A stretch of 64,000 nt of DNA from Palsa-504 sp963744575 (GCA_963744575.1 CAVUUF010000014.1:186001-250000); one strand, 5' to 3'; shown: positions 36,998 through 44,775, numbered from the stretch's first letter. Numbers and translations are program-made. The notes: a model not told the origin generated them from the letters alone.

Positions 36998-37569
36998 GGG
37001 TGCCTCCCGTCGTCACTGATCATCACGCTGTCCTGCGCGTCCACCTCGGTGAGCAGGACGTGCACGACCTCGCGCTGCGAGGTCGGCAGGTTCTTGCCCA
37101 CGTAGTCGGCGCGGATCGGGAGTTCGCGATGGCCGCGGTCGACCAGGACCGCGAGCTGCACCGCCCGGGGGCGGCCGAGATCGTTCAGCGCGTCGAGCGC
37201 GGCGCGCACCGTCCGGCCGGAGTACAGCACGTCATCGACCAGCACGACCGTCTTGCCGTCCACGCCGCCCGGGGGAAGTTCGGTGCGGCCGAGCGCGCGG
37301 GCCGGATGCAGCCGCAAGTCATCCCGGTGCATGGTCACGTCAAGCGAGCCGCACGGGACCTCGAGTCCCTCGAACTCCCCGATGCGCGCCGCGAGGCGGC
37401 CCGCCAGCGGAACCCCGCGCGTCGGTATGCCGAGCAGGATGACCTCGGCACCGCCGTGCGTCCGTTCCAGGATCTCGTGGGCGATCCTGGTCAGCGCCCG
37501 CCTGATCTCCTCGGCGTCGAGTACCGCGAGGCCGTCACGCCCCGCGACAGGACTACTGGCCGCGCACAT
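36994..37569 (-). CDS. pyrR: PyrR, pyrimidine operon regulator / uracil phosphoribosyltransferase
   Basis: RNA-binding attenuation or translational repressor responding to UMP, with residual UPRTase fold. LDAEEIRRALTRIAHEILER and the PRPP-binding loop TVVLVDDVLYSGRTVRAAL are typical; RLHPARALGRTELP lies in the RNA-facing basic region. 191 aa. First gene of the operon, ATG preceded by GGAGG. A candidate PyrR-binding sequence overlaps the leader just upstream of this ribosome site, consistent with translational autoregulation as known in mycobacteria. Confidence 0.95.
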   Translation of the reverse strand: MCAASSPVAGRDGLAVLDAEEIRRALTRIAHEILERTHGGAEVILLGIPTRGVPLAGRLAARIGEFEGLEVPCGSLDVTMHRDDLRLHPARALGRTELPPGGVDGKTVVLVDDVLYSGRTVRAALDALNDLGRPRAVQLAVLVDRGHRELPIRADYVGKNLPTSQREVVHVLLTEVDAQDSVMISDDGRHP

Positions 37570-37574
37570 AGAAC

Positions 37575-37606
37575 GGACCTCCTTCCCCGCCTCACCGGAC
37601 GGTCAT
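37575..37606 (-). promoter_or_regulatory. Candidate PyrR-binding leader overlapping the pyrR ribosome site
   Basis: On the minus strand UCCGGUGAGGCG (37588-37599) matches the conserved PyrR-binding segment UCCAGAGAGGCU at 9 of 12 positions, and it lies 5 nt upstream of the pyrR Shine-Dalgarno GGAGG (37578-37582). Binding would mask the ribosome site. The match to the consensus is from memory of the family, not a computed model. Confidence 0.5.
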
Positions 37607-37627
37607 TAAAGGATGTCTACCGCCCCG

Positions 37628-37633
37628 ATCATA
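37628..37633 (-). promoter_or_regulatory. -10 box of the pyr operon promoter
   Basis: TATGAT on the minus strand, about 59 nt upstream of the pyrR start. The -35 position 17-18 bp upstream reads TCAGGC or GTCAGG, a weak match, so activation may be needed. The predicted transcript start near 37621 gives a roughly 50-nt leader that includes the candidate PyrR site. Confidence 0.5.
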
Positions 37634-37681
37634 CGGGGAGTTACCAGCGTGCCTGACGCCTTTGACCCGGCCCGGACGGCA

Positions 37682-37697
37682 TGTGATTTACGTCACA
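37682..37697. promoter_or_regulatory. Perfect CRP-type palindrome
   Basis: TGTGATTTACGTCACA is an exact TGTGA-N6-TCACA. It is centred about 69 bp upstream of the predicted pyr transcript start, a position at which CRP-family activators commonly work, and about 215 bp upstream of the bldD start site. It is also 22 bp upstream of a possible small open frame. Confidence 0.65.
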
Positions 37698-37718
37698 CAG
37701 AACGGAGGTCATCAGAAC

Positions 37719-37880
37719 ATGACGAGAGTTGGCAATGTGGCGGTCATCCGCCCGCTGTGCCGGGAAACCTCATGTCACCTGGGTTCTCGCCGGCCGGCGG
37801 AGGGTACATGGCGATCCGGGAGAGCTAGCCGGCCGGCGGCGGAGTTAAGCCAGGTTTTGCCATTCGGCTTGACCTTATAG
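37719..37880 (+). CDS. Possible small protein, 53 aa (doubtful)
   Basis: Starts MTRVGNVAVIRPLCRETSCH after GGAGG at a 9-nt spacing and lies immediately downstream of the CRP-type site. The second half (RRPAEGTWRSGRASRPAAEL) looks non-coding. It runs into the bldD promoter. No recognisable family; it may be a chance frame. Confidence 0.2.
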   Translation: MTRVGNVAVIRPLCRETSCHLGSRRPAEGTWRSGRASRPAAELSQVLPFGLTL

Positions 37881-37916
37881 CGCGTGCCGCCTACCGTCAC
37901 TGAGCGTAACCATTAC
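37869..37916 (+). promoter_or_regulatory. bldD promoter with overlapping dyad operator
   Basis: TTGACC (37869-37874), 17-bp spacer, TACCGT (37892-37897) is the best -35/-10 pair in the window. The predicted start near 37904 is overlapped by GTAACCATTAC (37906-37916), arms GTAA/TTAC. BldD is known to repress its own gene through similar sites in Streptomyces, so this is a probable autoregulatory operator. Confidence 0.6.
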
Positions 37917-37950
37917 CGTAAGCGACGACCGGCCGGGAACCGAGGAAAGT

Positions 37951-38445
37951 ATGCCATCTGAGTACGCCAAGACCCTTGGCGCGCGGCTGCGCGCCATCCG
38001 CACGCAGCAGGGCCTCTCGCTGCACGGAGTGGAAGAGAAGTCCCGCGGCCGCTGGAAGGCCGTGGTCGTGGGTTCCTACGAACGCGGCGACCGGTCGGTG
38101 ACCGTGCAGAAGCTCGCCGAGCTGGCCGAGTTCTACGGGGTTCCCGTGTCCGAACTGCTGCCCGGCGACGCCGCTCCCACGCCGCTGGTACCTACGCCCA
38201 AGCTCGTCATCGACCTGGAGCGGATGAGCCAGCTGCCGAAGGACAAGGTCGGACCGCTGGCCCGCTACGTCGCGACCATCCAGAGCCAGCGAGGCGACTA
38301 CAACGGGCGTGTCCTGTCGGTACGGCACGAGGACCTCCGTTCGCTCGCGGTCATCTACGACAAGTCCCCGGCCGACCTCACCGAGGAACTCATCAACTGG
38401 GGCGTGCTCGACGCCGACGCGCGTGGCGCAATGGACGGATTCTGA
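37951..38445 (+). CDS. bldD: BldD, developmental master regulator
   Basis: Helix-turn-helix repressor of sporulation genes that dimerises through cyclic di-GMP in Streptomyces. N-terminal XRE-type domain (residues 1-70: MPSEYAKTLGARLRAIRTQQ, VVGSYERGDRSVTVQKLAEL). The C-terminal domain has RGD at 114-116 and RHED at 125-128, an exact RxD-X8-RxxD cyclic-di-GMP signature. 164 aa. Divergent from the pyr operon, as in relatives. Its presence suggests a morphologically complex or at least c-di-GMP-using actinomycete. Confidence 0.95.
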   Translation: MPSEYAKTLGARLRAIRTQQGLSLHGVEEKSRGRWKAVVVGSYERGDRSVTVQKLAELAEFYGVPVSELLPGDAAPTPLVPTPKLVIDLERMSQLPKDKVGPLARYVATIQSQRGDYNGRVLSVRHEDLRSLAVIYDKSPADLTEELINWGVLDADARGAMDGF

Positions 38446-38449
38446 GCCG

Positions 38450-38911
38450 CTAGCCGGCCGGCCTGAGCGGGAGCGGGGACTGCACCTCGGCACCGAGCGC
38501 AGTCTCCGCCAGTGACAGGAAGGTCTCCGCGTCCCGCAGCAGGTCATCAGCCTCGCATGCCGACGCCGCACGCGGCAGTCCCGCCTCCGCGGCCGCGCGC
38601 TTGCCCGCCCCGGCCGCGAAGTAAGCAGCCCACTCGGTGAGCGCCGGCTCGACCTGGGGCAGCAACTCCCAGACGCTGTGCGGCTTCCGGCGCCGCGTCC
38701 GCGGTTCACCCCGGGCCGCCACCACTGCCGCCGCGGCCCGCAGCGCCGCCAGATGCGCCGTGACGTACCGCGCGCCAGGCGCTGACTCGTCGGCCGCCTC
38801 CGCGAGCCCCCGCCGCGCAGACTGGAGCATGCTGAGCACGGTCGGCGCCACCGCAGGACGCCGCGGGCTCACGTCCCCCAGGCCCATCCGCATCTCCGCT
38901 GTGTTCACCAT
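38450..38911 (-). CDS. SAV_6107-type HEPN-domain protein
   Basis: A 153-aa helical protein of the HEPN superfamily known from Streptomyces SAV_6107. Segments SMLQSARRGLAEAADESAPG, ARYVTAHLAALRAAAAVVAA and VWELLPQVEPALTEWAAYFA followed by ADDLLRDAETFLSLAE fit the pattern. HEPN proteins are often RNases or nucleotide-binding, but the Rx4-6H motif is not evident here and its role is unknown. Converges on bldD with a 4-bp gap. Confidence 0.75.
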   Translation of the reverse strand: MVNTAEMRMGLGDVSPRRPAVAPTVLSMLQSARRGLAEAADESAPGARYVTAHLAALRAAAAVVAARGEPRTRRRKPHSVWELLPQVEPALTEWAAYFAAGAGKRAAAEAGLPRAASACEADDLLRDAETFLSLAETALGAEVQSPLPLRPAG

Positions 38912-39279
38912 CGTCCTCGTCTCCTCCTCTGACCCGGCCCGGCGAGGCGCTTCCTCTCACCTCATCCGGCCGGGGCCGGTCCCATCTATTCGAACCTAAA
39001 TTCGTTCGAATGTCCAGTGCTCTTCGATGTCTGTTCGAAGATACCGCTGGGGTCTGACATTTCCGGGTCCGCGGGGCGTCTCCAGGGCCGCCGGGCGACG
39101 CGGACCTCTGCTCCTCCCCACGTCACCGGACTAGCCGCGGGAGGCGGGGTGCACGCGCGACCAGGACGACACGCGGGATGGGCGGAGGTGCGTATGATCG
39201 GCCTCGGCACCGAGACTGGAGGCCCTTTTCGGGGAAAAGAAGGTTTCTGGGAAGATTGGGGCTCCTGGGAGGAGCAGGC
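38912..39279. other. Intergenic region upstream of the HEPN and GNAT genes
   Basis: Divergent promoter space. ATTCGAACCTAAATTCGTTCGAATG (38989-39013) contains nested TTCGAA/ATTCGTTCGAAT inverted motifs in an AT-richer patch, the best operator candidate here. No gene is supported; long open frames on the minus strand are Arg/Pro-rich shadows. Confidence 0.45.
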
Positions 39280-39957
39280 GTGACCCGGCGATCGTGGCAC
39301 CTGTTCGGGGCTCGCCGCCCATTCCGTTCGGTACCTTCTTCGCCGTCTCCTAAGCTAGCCAGGGTGCACCGGACGCTATCGGTCTCCGTCTCCGAGCTGG
39401 ACCCGGGCGACTTCACCGCCCGCCTCGGCCAGCTGGTCGCGGTATACGCTGCGGCGATGCGGCCGCCTGCGGGCCTGCTGGCCGGACGCCGGTCGATCAT
39501 GGCTGGTCACGTCGGCAACCCCGGGTTCCGCGCGCTGGCGGTCACGGACGACGTGACCGGCGAGACGGTCGGCTTCGGCTACGGCTTCCACGGCGCCGCC
39601 GGGCAGTGGTGGCACGACACGGTGAGCCGGGCGCTGACGGCCAGCCGGGGCGACGCGGCGGCCGCGGCTTGGCTCGGCGATTCGTTCGACGTGGCCGAGC
39701 TGCACGTGGCCCCGGATTACCAGGGCCACGGCGTCGGCGCCGACGTGCTGCTGCGGCTGACCGCGGGGCGGCCGGAACGGACCGCCCTGCTGTCCACCCG
39801 GGACGCCGACACCCCCGCGCGGCGCCTGTACCGCGGGACGGGCTTCACCGACCTGCTGACCGGGTTCCACTTCTTCCCCGGCGGCGAACCGCCCTACGCG
39901 GTGATGGGCGCCGAGCTTCCGCTGCGCAGCGCAGGCCCGCGCAGGCCGCGCTCGTAG
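39280..39957 (+). CDS. GNAT-family N-acetyltransferase
   Basis: Acetyl-CoA-dependent transferase; substrate unknown. The acetyl-CoA loop is FDVAELHVAPDYQGHGVGAD with the usual Q/RxxGxG/A pattern, followed by LLSTRDADTPARRLYRGTGF. GTG 39280 has a very strong GGGAGGAG 5 nt upstream and adds a 28-residue basic leader; GTG 39364 is the start favoured by homology alone. Its 3' end overlaps the convergent metF by 64 bp. Confidence 0.8.
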   Translation: MTRRSWHLFGARRPFRSVPSSPSPKLARVHRTLSVSVSELDPGDFTARLGQLVAVYAAAMRPPAGLLAGRRSIMAGHVGNPGFRALAVTDDVTGETVGFGYGFHGAAGQWWHDTVSRALTASRGDAAAAAWLGDSFDVAELHVAPDYQGHGVGADVLLRLTAGRPERTALLSTRDADTPARRLYRGTGFTDLLTGFHFFPGGEPPYAVMGAELPLRSAGPRRPRS

Positions 39958-40886
39958 AGACCGAGCCGCTGGTAGATCTCCCGGGTCGCCCGGGACCAGT
40001 TGAGCGTGTAGAAGTGCAGTCCTGGCACCCCCTCGGCGAGCAGCCGCTCGCACATCCTGGCCGCGTAGTCCACGCCGATCTCGCGCACCGCGGCCCGGTC
40101 GTCCGCCACCGCCTGCAGCCGTTCCCACAGCTCCGCGGGCACCCGGCAGCCGCCGAGCTCGAGCGCCTTCTCGATGACCCGCAGGCTGGTGATGGGCATG
40201 ATGCCCGGGATGATCGGCACGTCACAGCCCTGGGCCGCAACCCGGTCCCGCAGTCGCAGGTAGTCCTCCGAGTAGAAGAACATGTTGGTGATCGCGAAAT
40301 CCGCCCCGGCCCGGCACTTGGCCACGAAGTAGCGCACGTCCGTGTCCGGATCGGGCGAGCGCGGGTGCTTCTCGGGGAACGCGGCAACCCCCACGCAGAA
40401 GTCGCCGGCCGACCTGATCAGGCGGACGAGCTCCGCCGCGTAGCTCAGCCCGTCGGGGTGCGGGACCCAGTCGGCGCTCGGGTTGCCGGGCGGGTCGCCG
40501 CGCAGCGCGAGCACGTTGCGCACCCCGACCGCCGCGTATGACCCGATCACCTGCCTGAGCTCGGCTACCGAGTGGTTCACCGCGGTGAAGTGGCCGACCG
40601 GGGTCAGCGTGGTCTCCGCGGCGATCCGGCCGGTCACCCGGACCGTCCGGTCCCTGGTCGACCCGCCGGCTCCGTAGGTAACCGAGACGAAGGTCGGCCG
40701 CAGCGGCTCGAGCTGCCTGATCGCCCGCCACAGCTGCCGTTCCTCGGCTTCGGTCTTGGGCGGCATGAACTCGAACGAGAACGCCTGGCCGCCGGACGCG
40801 AGCAGGTCACGGATCAGCGGTGAATGGGGCGGGCCAGCGGCACGCGCGTATTTGACGCCGACGGTCCGGCGCGGGTTCGGCGGCAT
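39894..40886 (-). CDS. metF: Methylenetetrahydrofolate reductase
   Basis: Reduces 5,10-methylene-THF to 5-methyl-THF with a flavin TIM barrel. AFSFEFMPPKTEAEERQLWR (catalytic Glu), SVTYGAGGSTRDRTV, GVRNVLALRGDPPG, ITNMFFYSEDYLRLRDR, IIPGIMPITS and GLHFYTLNWSRAT are all present in 330 aa. The C-terminal 20 residues overlap the GNAT gene on the other strand. Methionine-cycle context with metK in the same window but not adjacent. Confidence 0.95.
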   Translation of the reverse strand: MPPNPRRTVGVKYARAAGPPHSPLIRDLLASGGQAFSFEFMPPKTEAEERQLWRAIRQLEPLRPTFVSVTYGAGGSTRDRTVRVTGRIAAETTLTPVGHFTAVNHSVAELRQVIGSYAAVGVRNVLALRGDPPGNPSADWVPHPDGLSYAAELVRLIRSAGDFCVGVAAFPEKHPRSPDPDTDVRYFVAKCRAGADFAITNMFFYSEDYLRLRDRVAAQGCDVPIIPGIMPITSLRVIEKALELGGCRVPAELWERLQAVADDRAAVREIGVDYAARMCERLLAEGVPGLHFYTLNWSRATREIYQRLGLYERGLRGPALRSGSSAPITA

Positions 40887-40990
40887 GCCGACAGCCTAGT
40901 GCACCTGCCCGTAAATACGGTGTCGTATCTCGGGCTGCTCGCGGTGGGGCGAGCGACTCCCGACCGGCCGGTGACGGCGGGCCGGGACGG

Positions 40991-41365
40991 CTAGAACGCG
41001 AGGGCCTGCGCGCGCCGGTTCACTTCGGTGCCGCGGTGCTTGACGATCGCGTCGATCGGCGTGCCGGGCAGCGACTCATCCGCCGTGAACAGCCAGCGGA
41101 GCGCATCCAGCTCGTCGAAACCGCAGTCGAAGAGCAAGGTCAGGGTCCCGCACAGGCCCTTGACGATCTGATGGCCTGCCAGGAAGGCGCCCGGTACCGC
41201 GACCGTCCCTTCGGGACGGGTCACGGCCAGGAGCTTGCGGTCGCGGAGCAGCTGCTTCACTCGCCCTGCAGGGATGCCGAGCAGGCGGGCTACATCGGGG
41301 AGTGACAGCCATTCGCCGACGAGAGCGTCGGTCGCGGGGTCGATCTGTGCCACGAGACCTTCCAT
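40991..41365 (-). CDS. Rv2175c-family DNA-binding protein
   Basis: A 124-aa protein like mycobacterial Rv2175c, a DNA-binding substrate of the kinase PknL. N-terminal winged helix (LSLPDVARLLGIPAGRVKQL, then LRDRKLLAVTRPEGTVAVPG) and C-terminal domain (FDCGFDELDALRWLFTADES, GTPIDAIVKHRGTEVNRRAQ). ATG 41365 chosen; an ATG at 41416 would add 17 residues. In mycobacteria the kinase gene is next to it; here the PASTA kinase is 7 kb away with an integrated element between them. Confidence 0.82.
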   Translation of the reverse strand: MEGLVAQIDPATDALVGEWLSLPDVARLLGIPAGRVKQLLRDRKLLAVTRPEGTVAVPGAFLAGHQIVKGLCGTLTLLFDCGFDELDALRWLFTADESLPGTPIDAIVKHRGTEVNRRAQALAF

Positions 41366-41452
41366 TAATCCAACACCCAGCGGAAGGGTTTCCGCAGGTG
41401 GAACGGGCACTTGCATGATTACTCTCTCACAGAGACAGCAAACGGAGAAGTG

Positions 41453-41707
41453 ATGCAGTCCAGTTACAACGACGTCAAGTTCCCGGAGGACACGCCCGTA
41501 CTGGTGCGCTACCCGCTGACCCGCGACCAAGAGCGCGGTGACCGGTCGGCGTGGCCTTGGCTACCTGGCACGATTGTCGAGCAGTGCGGCCCGGATGAGT
41601 GGCAGGTCTGCGTTGTGGTTGACGAACTGGCCAGGAATCAGAACGGGGAGCCGTGGTTCCCGTGCTGCTTCCGAGACTCCAGCGAGCTGGTGCGGCAGCA
41701 GAGCTAG
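41453..41707 (+). CDS. Hypothetical accessory protein, 84 aa
   Basis: Small soluble protein (MQSSYNDVKFPEDTPVLVRY, WPWLPGTIVEQCGPDEWQVC, FPCCFRDSSELVRQQ) of a kind I associate with accessory regions of actinobacteria; function unknown. ATG 41453 has GGAGAAGTG directly upstream. A strong terminator follows 15 bp after the stop, so it is a single-gene unit at the left end of the element. Confidence 0.7.
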   Translation: MQSSYNDVKFPEDTPVLVRYPLTRDQERGDRSAWPWLPGTIVEQCGPDEWQVCVVVDELARNQNGEPWFPCCFRDSSELVRQQS

Positions 41708-41722
41708 CTGTCCGCATCACCG

Positions 41723-41748
41723 ACAGGCCCGGCTAGTTCCGGGCCTGT
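41723..41748 (+). terminator. Intrinsic-type terminator
   Basis: ACAGGCCCGG / CCGGGCCTGT, a perfect 10-bp stem with a 6-nt loop, then TCC. It ends the 84-aa gene. Confidence 0.75.
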
Positions 41749-41782
41749 TCCATGTACATGTACAAGCCCACCGTGGACAGAC

Positions 41783-41826
41783 GACACCCCCCGTCCCAGC
41801 GTGGAGGTTGGGCGGACGGGGGTGTC
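41783..41826 (-). terminator. Terminator of the 90-aa minus-strand gene
   Basis: GACACCCCCCGTCC pairs with GGACGGGGGTGTC (one bulged C, 17-nt loop). It lies 25 bp beyond the stop of the gene at 41851, on its downstream side. Confidence 0.65.
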
Positions 41827-41850
41827 GCGTATGCAGGGCCTTGCGCGCTC

Positions 41851-42123
41851 CTACGTCCTGTCTGCCAGCATTTCGCGGGTTAGCTCGATGATGGCGTCGG
41901 ATAGCCGTTCCTCTGCTGCATCTACGAGCGCGCCGATCAGCAGCGCGGCGCGGTCTTCATGCCCCTGCGTCCAGGTGACGCCGGTAGCCTGCGCGATCTC
42001 GCGTCCGAAACTGCACAGCAGCGACGTTGCCTGATCTTGCATGCTGGCCAGTTCGATGCTCGTCAGCTCCGCTTGTTGCCCGTGCAGGGATATGACCTCG
42101 ATTGGTTCTGTCGGCGTGTCCAT
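41851..42123 (-). CDS. Hypothetical helical protein, 90 aa
   Basis: Acidic helical protein (IEVISLHGQQAELTSIELAS, ATGVTWTQGHEDRAALLIGA, LVDAAEERLSDAIIELTREM). No recognised domain. ATG 42123 has AAGGATGG upstream; an open frame to 42306 is not supported. Downstream is a hairpin terminator. It points away from the broken regulator module to its right. Confidence 0.65.
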   Translation of the reverse strand: MDTPTEPIEVISLHGQQAELTSIELASMQDQATSLLCSFGREIAQATGVTWTQGHEDRAALLIGALVDAAEERLSDAIIELTREMLADRT

Positions 42124-42304
42124 TGTTCTGCCATCCTTTGGCTCGGTTACGGGACCTTGACTAGCTCGACGGCGTGAGGCTTGGTTTCCCCCATGGGCAT
42201 GATGCAGATGGGGCCTGTCTTGCCGCTGATCTGGACGGTGGTCACGGCTGGCTGGGAGTGCCTGACCGGCGCTGAGTGCCTGACAGCCGCGGCTTTCGCC
42301 GGCC

Positions 42305-42445
42305 ATCTACCGCGTAGATGGCGGCTACATCGTCCAGGGCAAGCACCTCGGGGACCGGACTGCGGGACGACTGCGCGACCTCGGCAGTGACGAGACGGCC
42401 GTATTCGTCCCTGCGAACGTCCTGGACCGCCTGCGGGTCACCTGA
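42305..42445 (+). pseudogene. Remnant of a small gene paired with DUF6879
   Basis: Translates as IYRVDGGYIVQGKHLGDRTA through DETAVFVPANVLDRLRVT to a TGA, resembling small proteins usually encoded just before DUF6879 genes. No ATG or GTG exists upstream in this frame before a TGA at 42281, so the 5' end is missing. Its stop overlaps the next ATG (TGATG), preserving the ancestral coupling. Confidence 0.5.
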
Positions 42446-43341
42446 TGCTCATCCAGATCAGCCAGGACGAGTTCAACCGCCTGCTCGCCACGTTCGACCG
42501 GACTGCCTTCCGCCTGGAAACCTGGCAGAGCGCCTTGTGCGTCTCCGTCGTGCCGCCGGGCTTACCGGTGACCAGCTGGCCGCTCATCTCGGGTGGCCGC
42601 GGAGCAAGGTGCCGAAGCTGGAGAACGGCCGGCAGATGCCGACTGAGGCCGATCTGATCGCATGGACGGAGGCGACCGGCCAGCCCGGGGAACTTCCGGA
42701 GCTGCTGCGCCTGCTCGGCGAGGCGCAGGCCATCCACCGGGAATGGCGGCGCGAGCTGCGAGCCGGGCACGCCGCGCTGCAAGTCAAGTTCGATGATCTG
42801 GTCAGGGACGCCGCGGTGATCCGGAACTTCCAGATCATGCTCATACCGGGGCTGCTCCAGACCCCCGACTATGCCCGGTACAGGGCACTGGAAGGCGTCC
42901 GCCTGCGCGGCACCGACGAGAGCAAGGTCGAGGAAACCGTTGCCGCCAGGATGCGCCGGCAGGAAGTCCTGTACGACACACGTAAATCGTTCCAGTTCAT
43001 CGTCTGCGAGGCGGCGCTGCGTTACTTGCTATGCCCCTCCGCAGGTGATGAGGGCTCAGCTTGACCGGCTGCTCGGCGTGCTCGGGCTGAGTAATGTCAC
43101 GTTCGGGATAATCCCGCCAGGCAAGGAGCTGACTGTCGCGCCGATGGCCGGGTTCCTCATGGCGGATGACATCACAGTCGTGGAAACCTTCACCAGCGCG
43201 GACATCTTGCGTGGCGAGGAGTCCGCGAAATACCGCGAGTTTGCCGACTTGCTGATGAGCCAGGCCGTTATCGAGGATGAGGCGCGCAGGCTGATCATGG
43301 CGGCAGCGGCCAACCTGCGGAATGACACAAGCCGACAGTAA
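42445..43341 (+). pseudogene. Fused, frameshifted DUF6879 / XRE-DUF5753 regulator remnant
   Basis: Begins as DUF6879 (MLIQISQDEFNRLLATFDRT AFRLE), which is cut after about 27 residues. The sequence then continues in another frame as a helix-turn-helix (LAERLVRLRRAAGLTGDQLA, SKVPKLENGRQMPTEADL) and the DUF5753 domain (IMLIPGLLQTPDYARYRALE). At the CCCC run 43034-43037 the frame shifts again: the first frame stops at 43064 while the rest (VMRAQLDRLLGVLGLSNVTF, FLMADDITVVETFTSADILR) reads on to 43341 in the next frame. Removing one C would restore it. So one deletion fusion plus one frameshift: an inactive signalling-type regulator. Confidence 0.75.
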
Positions 43342-43364
43342 CGTACGCCGCGGAGGTGAGAGCG

Positions 43365-43778
43365 ATGCCAGAGCGAACGTTCCCGAAGCCGCCGATCCTG
43401 GTGCAGCCGGTCTACCGCGACATGGACGCGCAGCTTGCCGGCGCTCGCCAGGAGTGGGACAGGATGCATGACCGCATGCGCATCGCTGAGAGCGTCCAGC
43501 CGCCGGCGCAAACCACGGCACCGTTTACTCCCTCGGTTCCCATCGAGGTGCAGCCAGGGCACCGCTCGGAGCTGGACCGGGCGCTCGTGTACGCCGTCGC
43601 GCTCGTCATCGTGCTCGCCCTGGTGGCTGTCGTGCGTGCCCTACGCCAGCTCGTGCGGCGCCTGACCTATCCCTGCGATGACCTCGTTAGGTCAGGCGGG
43701 CTCCCATCTCCACCCGCCAACGTTCTCGCACTTGATCGCCTCGCGGTCACCGGCCACGCCGGTCATGTCGTGATCTGA
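43365..43778 (+). CDS. Small membrane protein, 137 aa
   Basis: Charged N-terminal half (RDMDAQLAGARQEWDRMHDR), one clear membrane span near the middle (ALVYAVALVIVLALVAVVRA) and a short C-terminal tail. ATG 43365 follows GGAGGTGAGAGCG. No recognised family. The last 87 bp overlap the convergent DUF2510 gene, and the tail encoded there looks like antisense shadow. Confidence 0.55.
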   Translation: MPERTFPKPPILVQPVYRDMDAQLAGARQEWDRMHDRMRIAESVQPPAQTTAPFTPSVPIEVQPGHRSELDRALVYAVALVIVLALVAVVRALRQLVRRLTYPCDDLVRSGGLPSPPANVLALDRLAVTGHAGHVVI

Positions 43779-44369
43779 ATCGCGGCAGTATTCGCCAGGC
43801 TTGTAACAATTGCCCGCATTGGTCTTGGGATAGCAGGCGGCGGACGTCGTAGCGGCTGGAGGTGTGGGCGAGGCGGCATGAACGGTCGCCACGGGTGCCG
43901 GGGCAGTTGTCGCCGGCGCAGGGGCGGCTGCCTGCGCGGTGACCGGGGCTTCGGCGGGGGCTGTTCCCGTACTCACCGCGTGGTGCGCCGGCGTCCGGAT
44001 GGGTGTCGCCGTGCGGGTAGGCGTGGTGGTGGCGACAGTGGAGGCGTTGTCGGCCTGCCGGGTTTTTGCGCCAAGGCTGGCCATCCCCACGATGACGATG
44101 ATCAGCACGGCCAGGCTGCCGAGTGCGGTCAGGACCTTGTGGCGTACCACCCACGACTGCCGCTGATACACGGTCGGAGGTTGCTGCCCCCTTCCAGGCA
44201 CGGGCCGGGTTTCCTGCCCCCATCGCGTGCCATCCCACCAGCGCAGGACCTGCTGTCCGCCCGGGTCAAGGTACGATCTCGGGTCCGGGTACCATCCTGG
44301 GGGCTGCCTTCCAGCGGAATCGTCCCGGGCGCCTGGTTGCGGCCGATAGCTCACGGCTTCCTCCCCCAC
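43692..44369 (-). CDS. DUF2510 membrane protein with Cys-rich C-terminal domain
   Basis: 225 aa: an N-terminal DUF2510 motif (PPGWYPDPR, QQVLRWWDGTRWG), one membrane span at about 83-102 (VLTALGSLAVLIIVIVGMAS), a Thr/Pro/Ala-rich extracytoplasmic linker and a compact C-terminal module with four Cys (ACYPKTNAGNCYKPGEYCRD, ending IKCENVGGWRWEP) resembling excalibur-like domains. Probably a membrane-anchored, surface-exposed protein. Function unknown. Confidence 0.75.
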   Translation of the reverse strand: MGEEAVSYRPQPGARDDSAGRQPPGWYPDPRSYLDPGGQQVLRWWDGTRWGQETRPVPGRGQQPPTVYQRQSWVVRHKVLTALGSLAVLIIVIVGMASLGAKTRQADNASTVATTTPTRTATPIRTPAHHAVSTGTAPAEAPVTAQAAAPAPATTAPAPVATVHAASPTPPAATTSAACYPKTNAGNCYKPGEYCRDSDHDMTGVAGDREAIKCENVGGWRWEPA

Positions 44370-44496
44370 GCGGCACAGGCAGCCGCGCTCTCCTGTTAGA
44401 GGAGACGCGGGAACGAGCTAGTGGTGCACGAATGTGATAAACCCGACGCAGCCGCGTGACCGTTCCGTTTCCGAGAGTAGGGTTGCTACTTCGCTT

Positions 44497-44775
44497 CTAG
44501 GGCGACCGCGCGGGGCTCGACGTCCAGCCCGTCAGCGGGCGGTGGCCTATGTCGTGCGGAGGCTCGTAGAACGTGGTCTGGCGGAACTGGTCATGGCAGG
44601 AGCGGCAACTCACCATGATGTGTCCCATCCCCCGGCCGCGCTCGGCGGCTTCGCGCGCTGGCGCGCAGATGCAAGGCTTCCAGCTCACCTGGCACTTACC
44701 CGGCCACAGCGGATGACCATACGGGCAGCTTTCCGGCTTGTTATCGAACAGGGAAGCGGGCATCAAGATGATCAT
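44497..44775 (-). CDS. Small Cys-rich protein, 92 aa
   Basis: Contains several Cys/His pairs (CPYGHPLWPGKCQVSWKPCI, CAPAREA, MVSCRSCHDQF), suggesting one or two zinc-ribbon-like sites. Seen as an orphan accessory type in actinobacterial integrated elements; no function known. The last 15 residues are low-complexity. ATG 44763 is an alternative start. Confidence 0.6.
   Translation of the reverse strand: MIILMPASLFDNKPESCPYGHPLWPGKCQVSWKPCICAPAREAAERGRGMGHIMVSCRSCHDQFRQTTFYEPPHDIGHRPLTGWTSSPARSP

Noticed and set aside
40939..40956. GCTCGC-GGTGGG-GCGAGC hairpin after metF as a terminator or RNA switch
   Set aside because: It lies upstream of metF (minus strand) and after the Rv2175c-type gene; a 6-bp GC stem without U-tract is expected by chance at this GC content.
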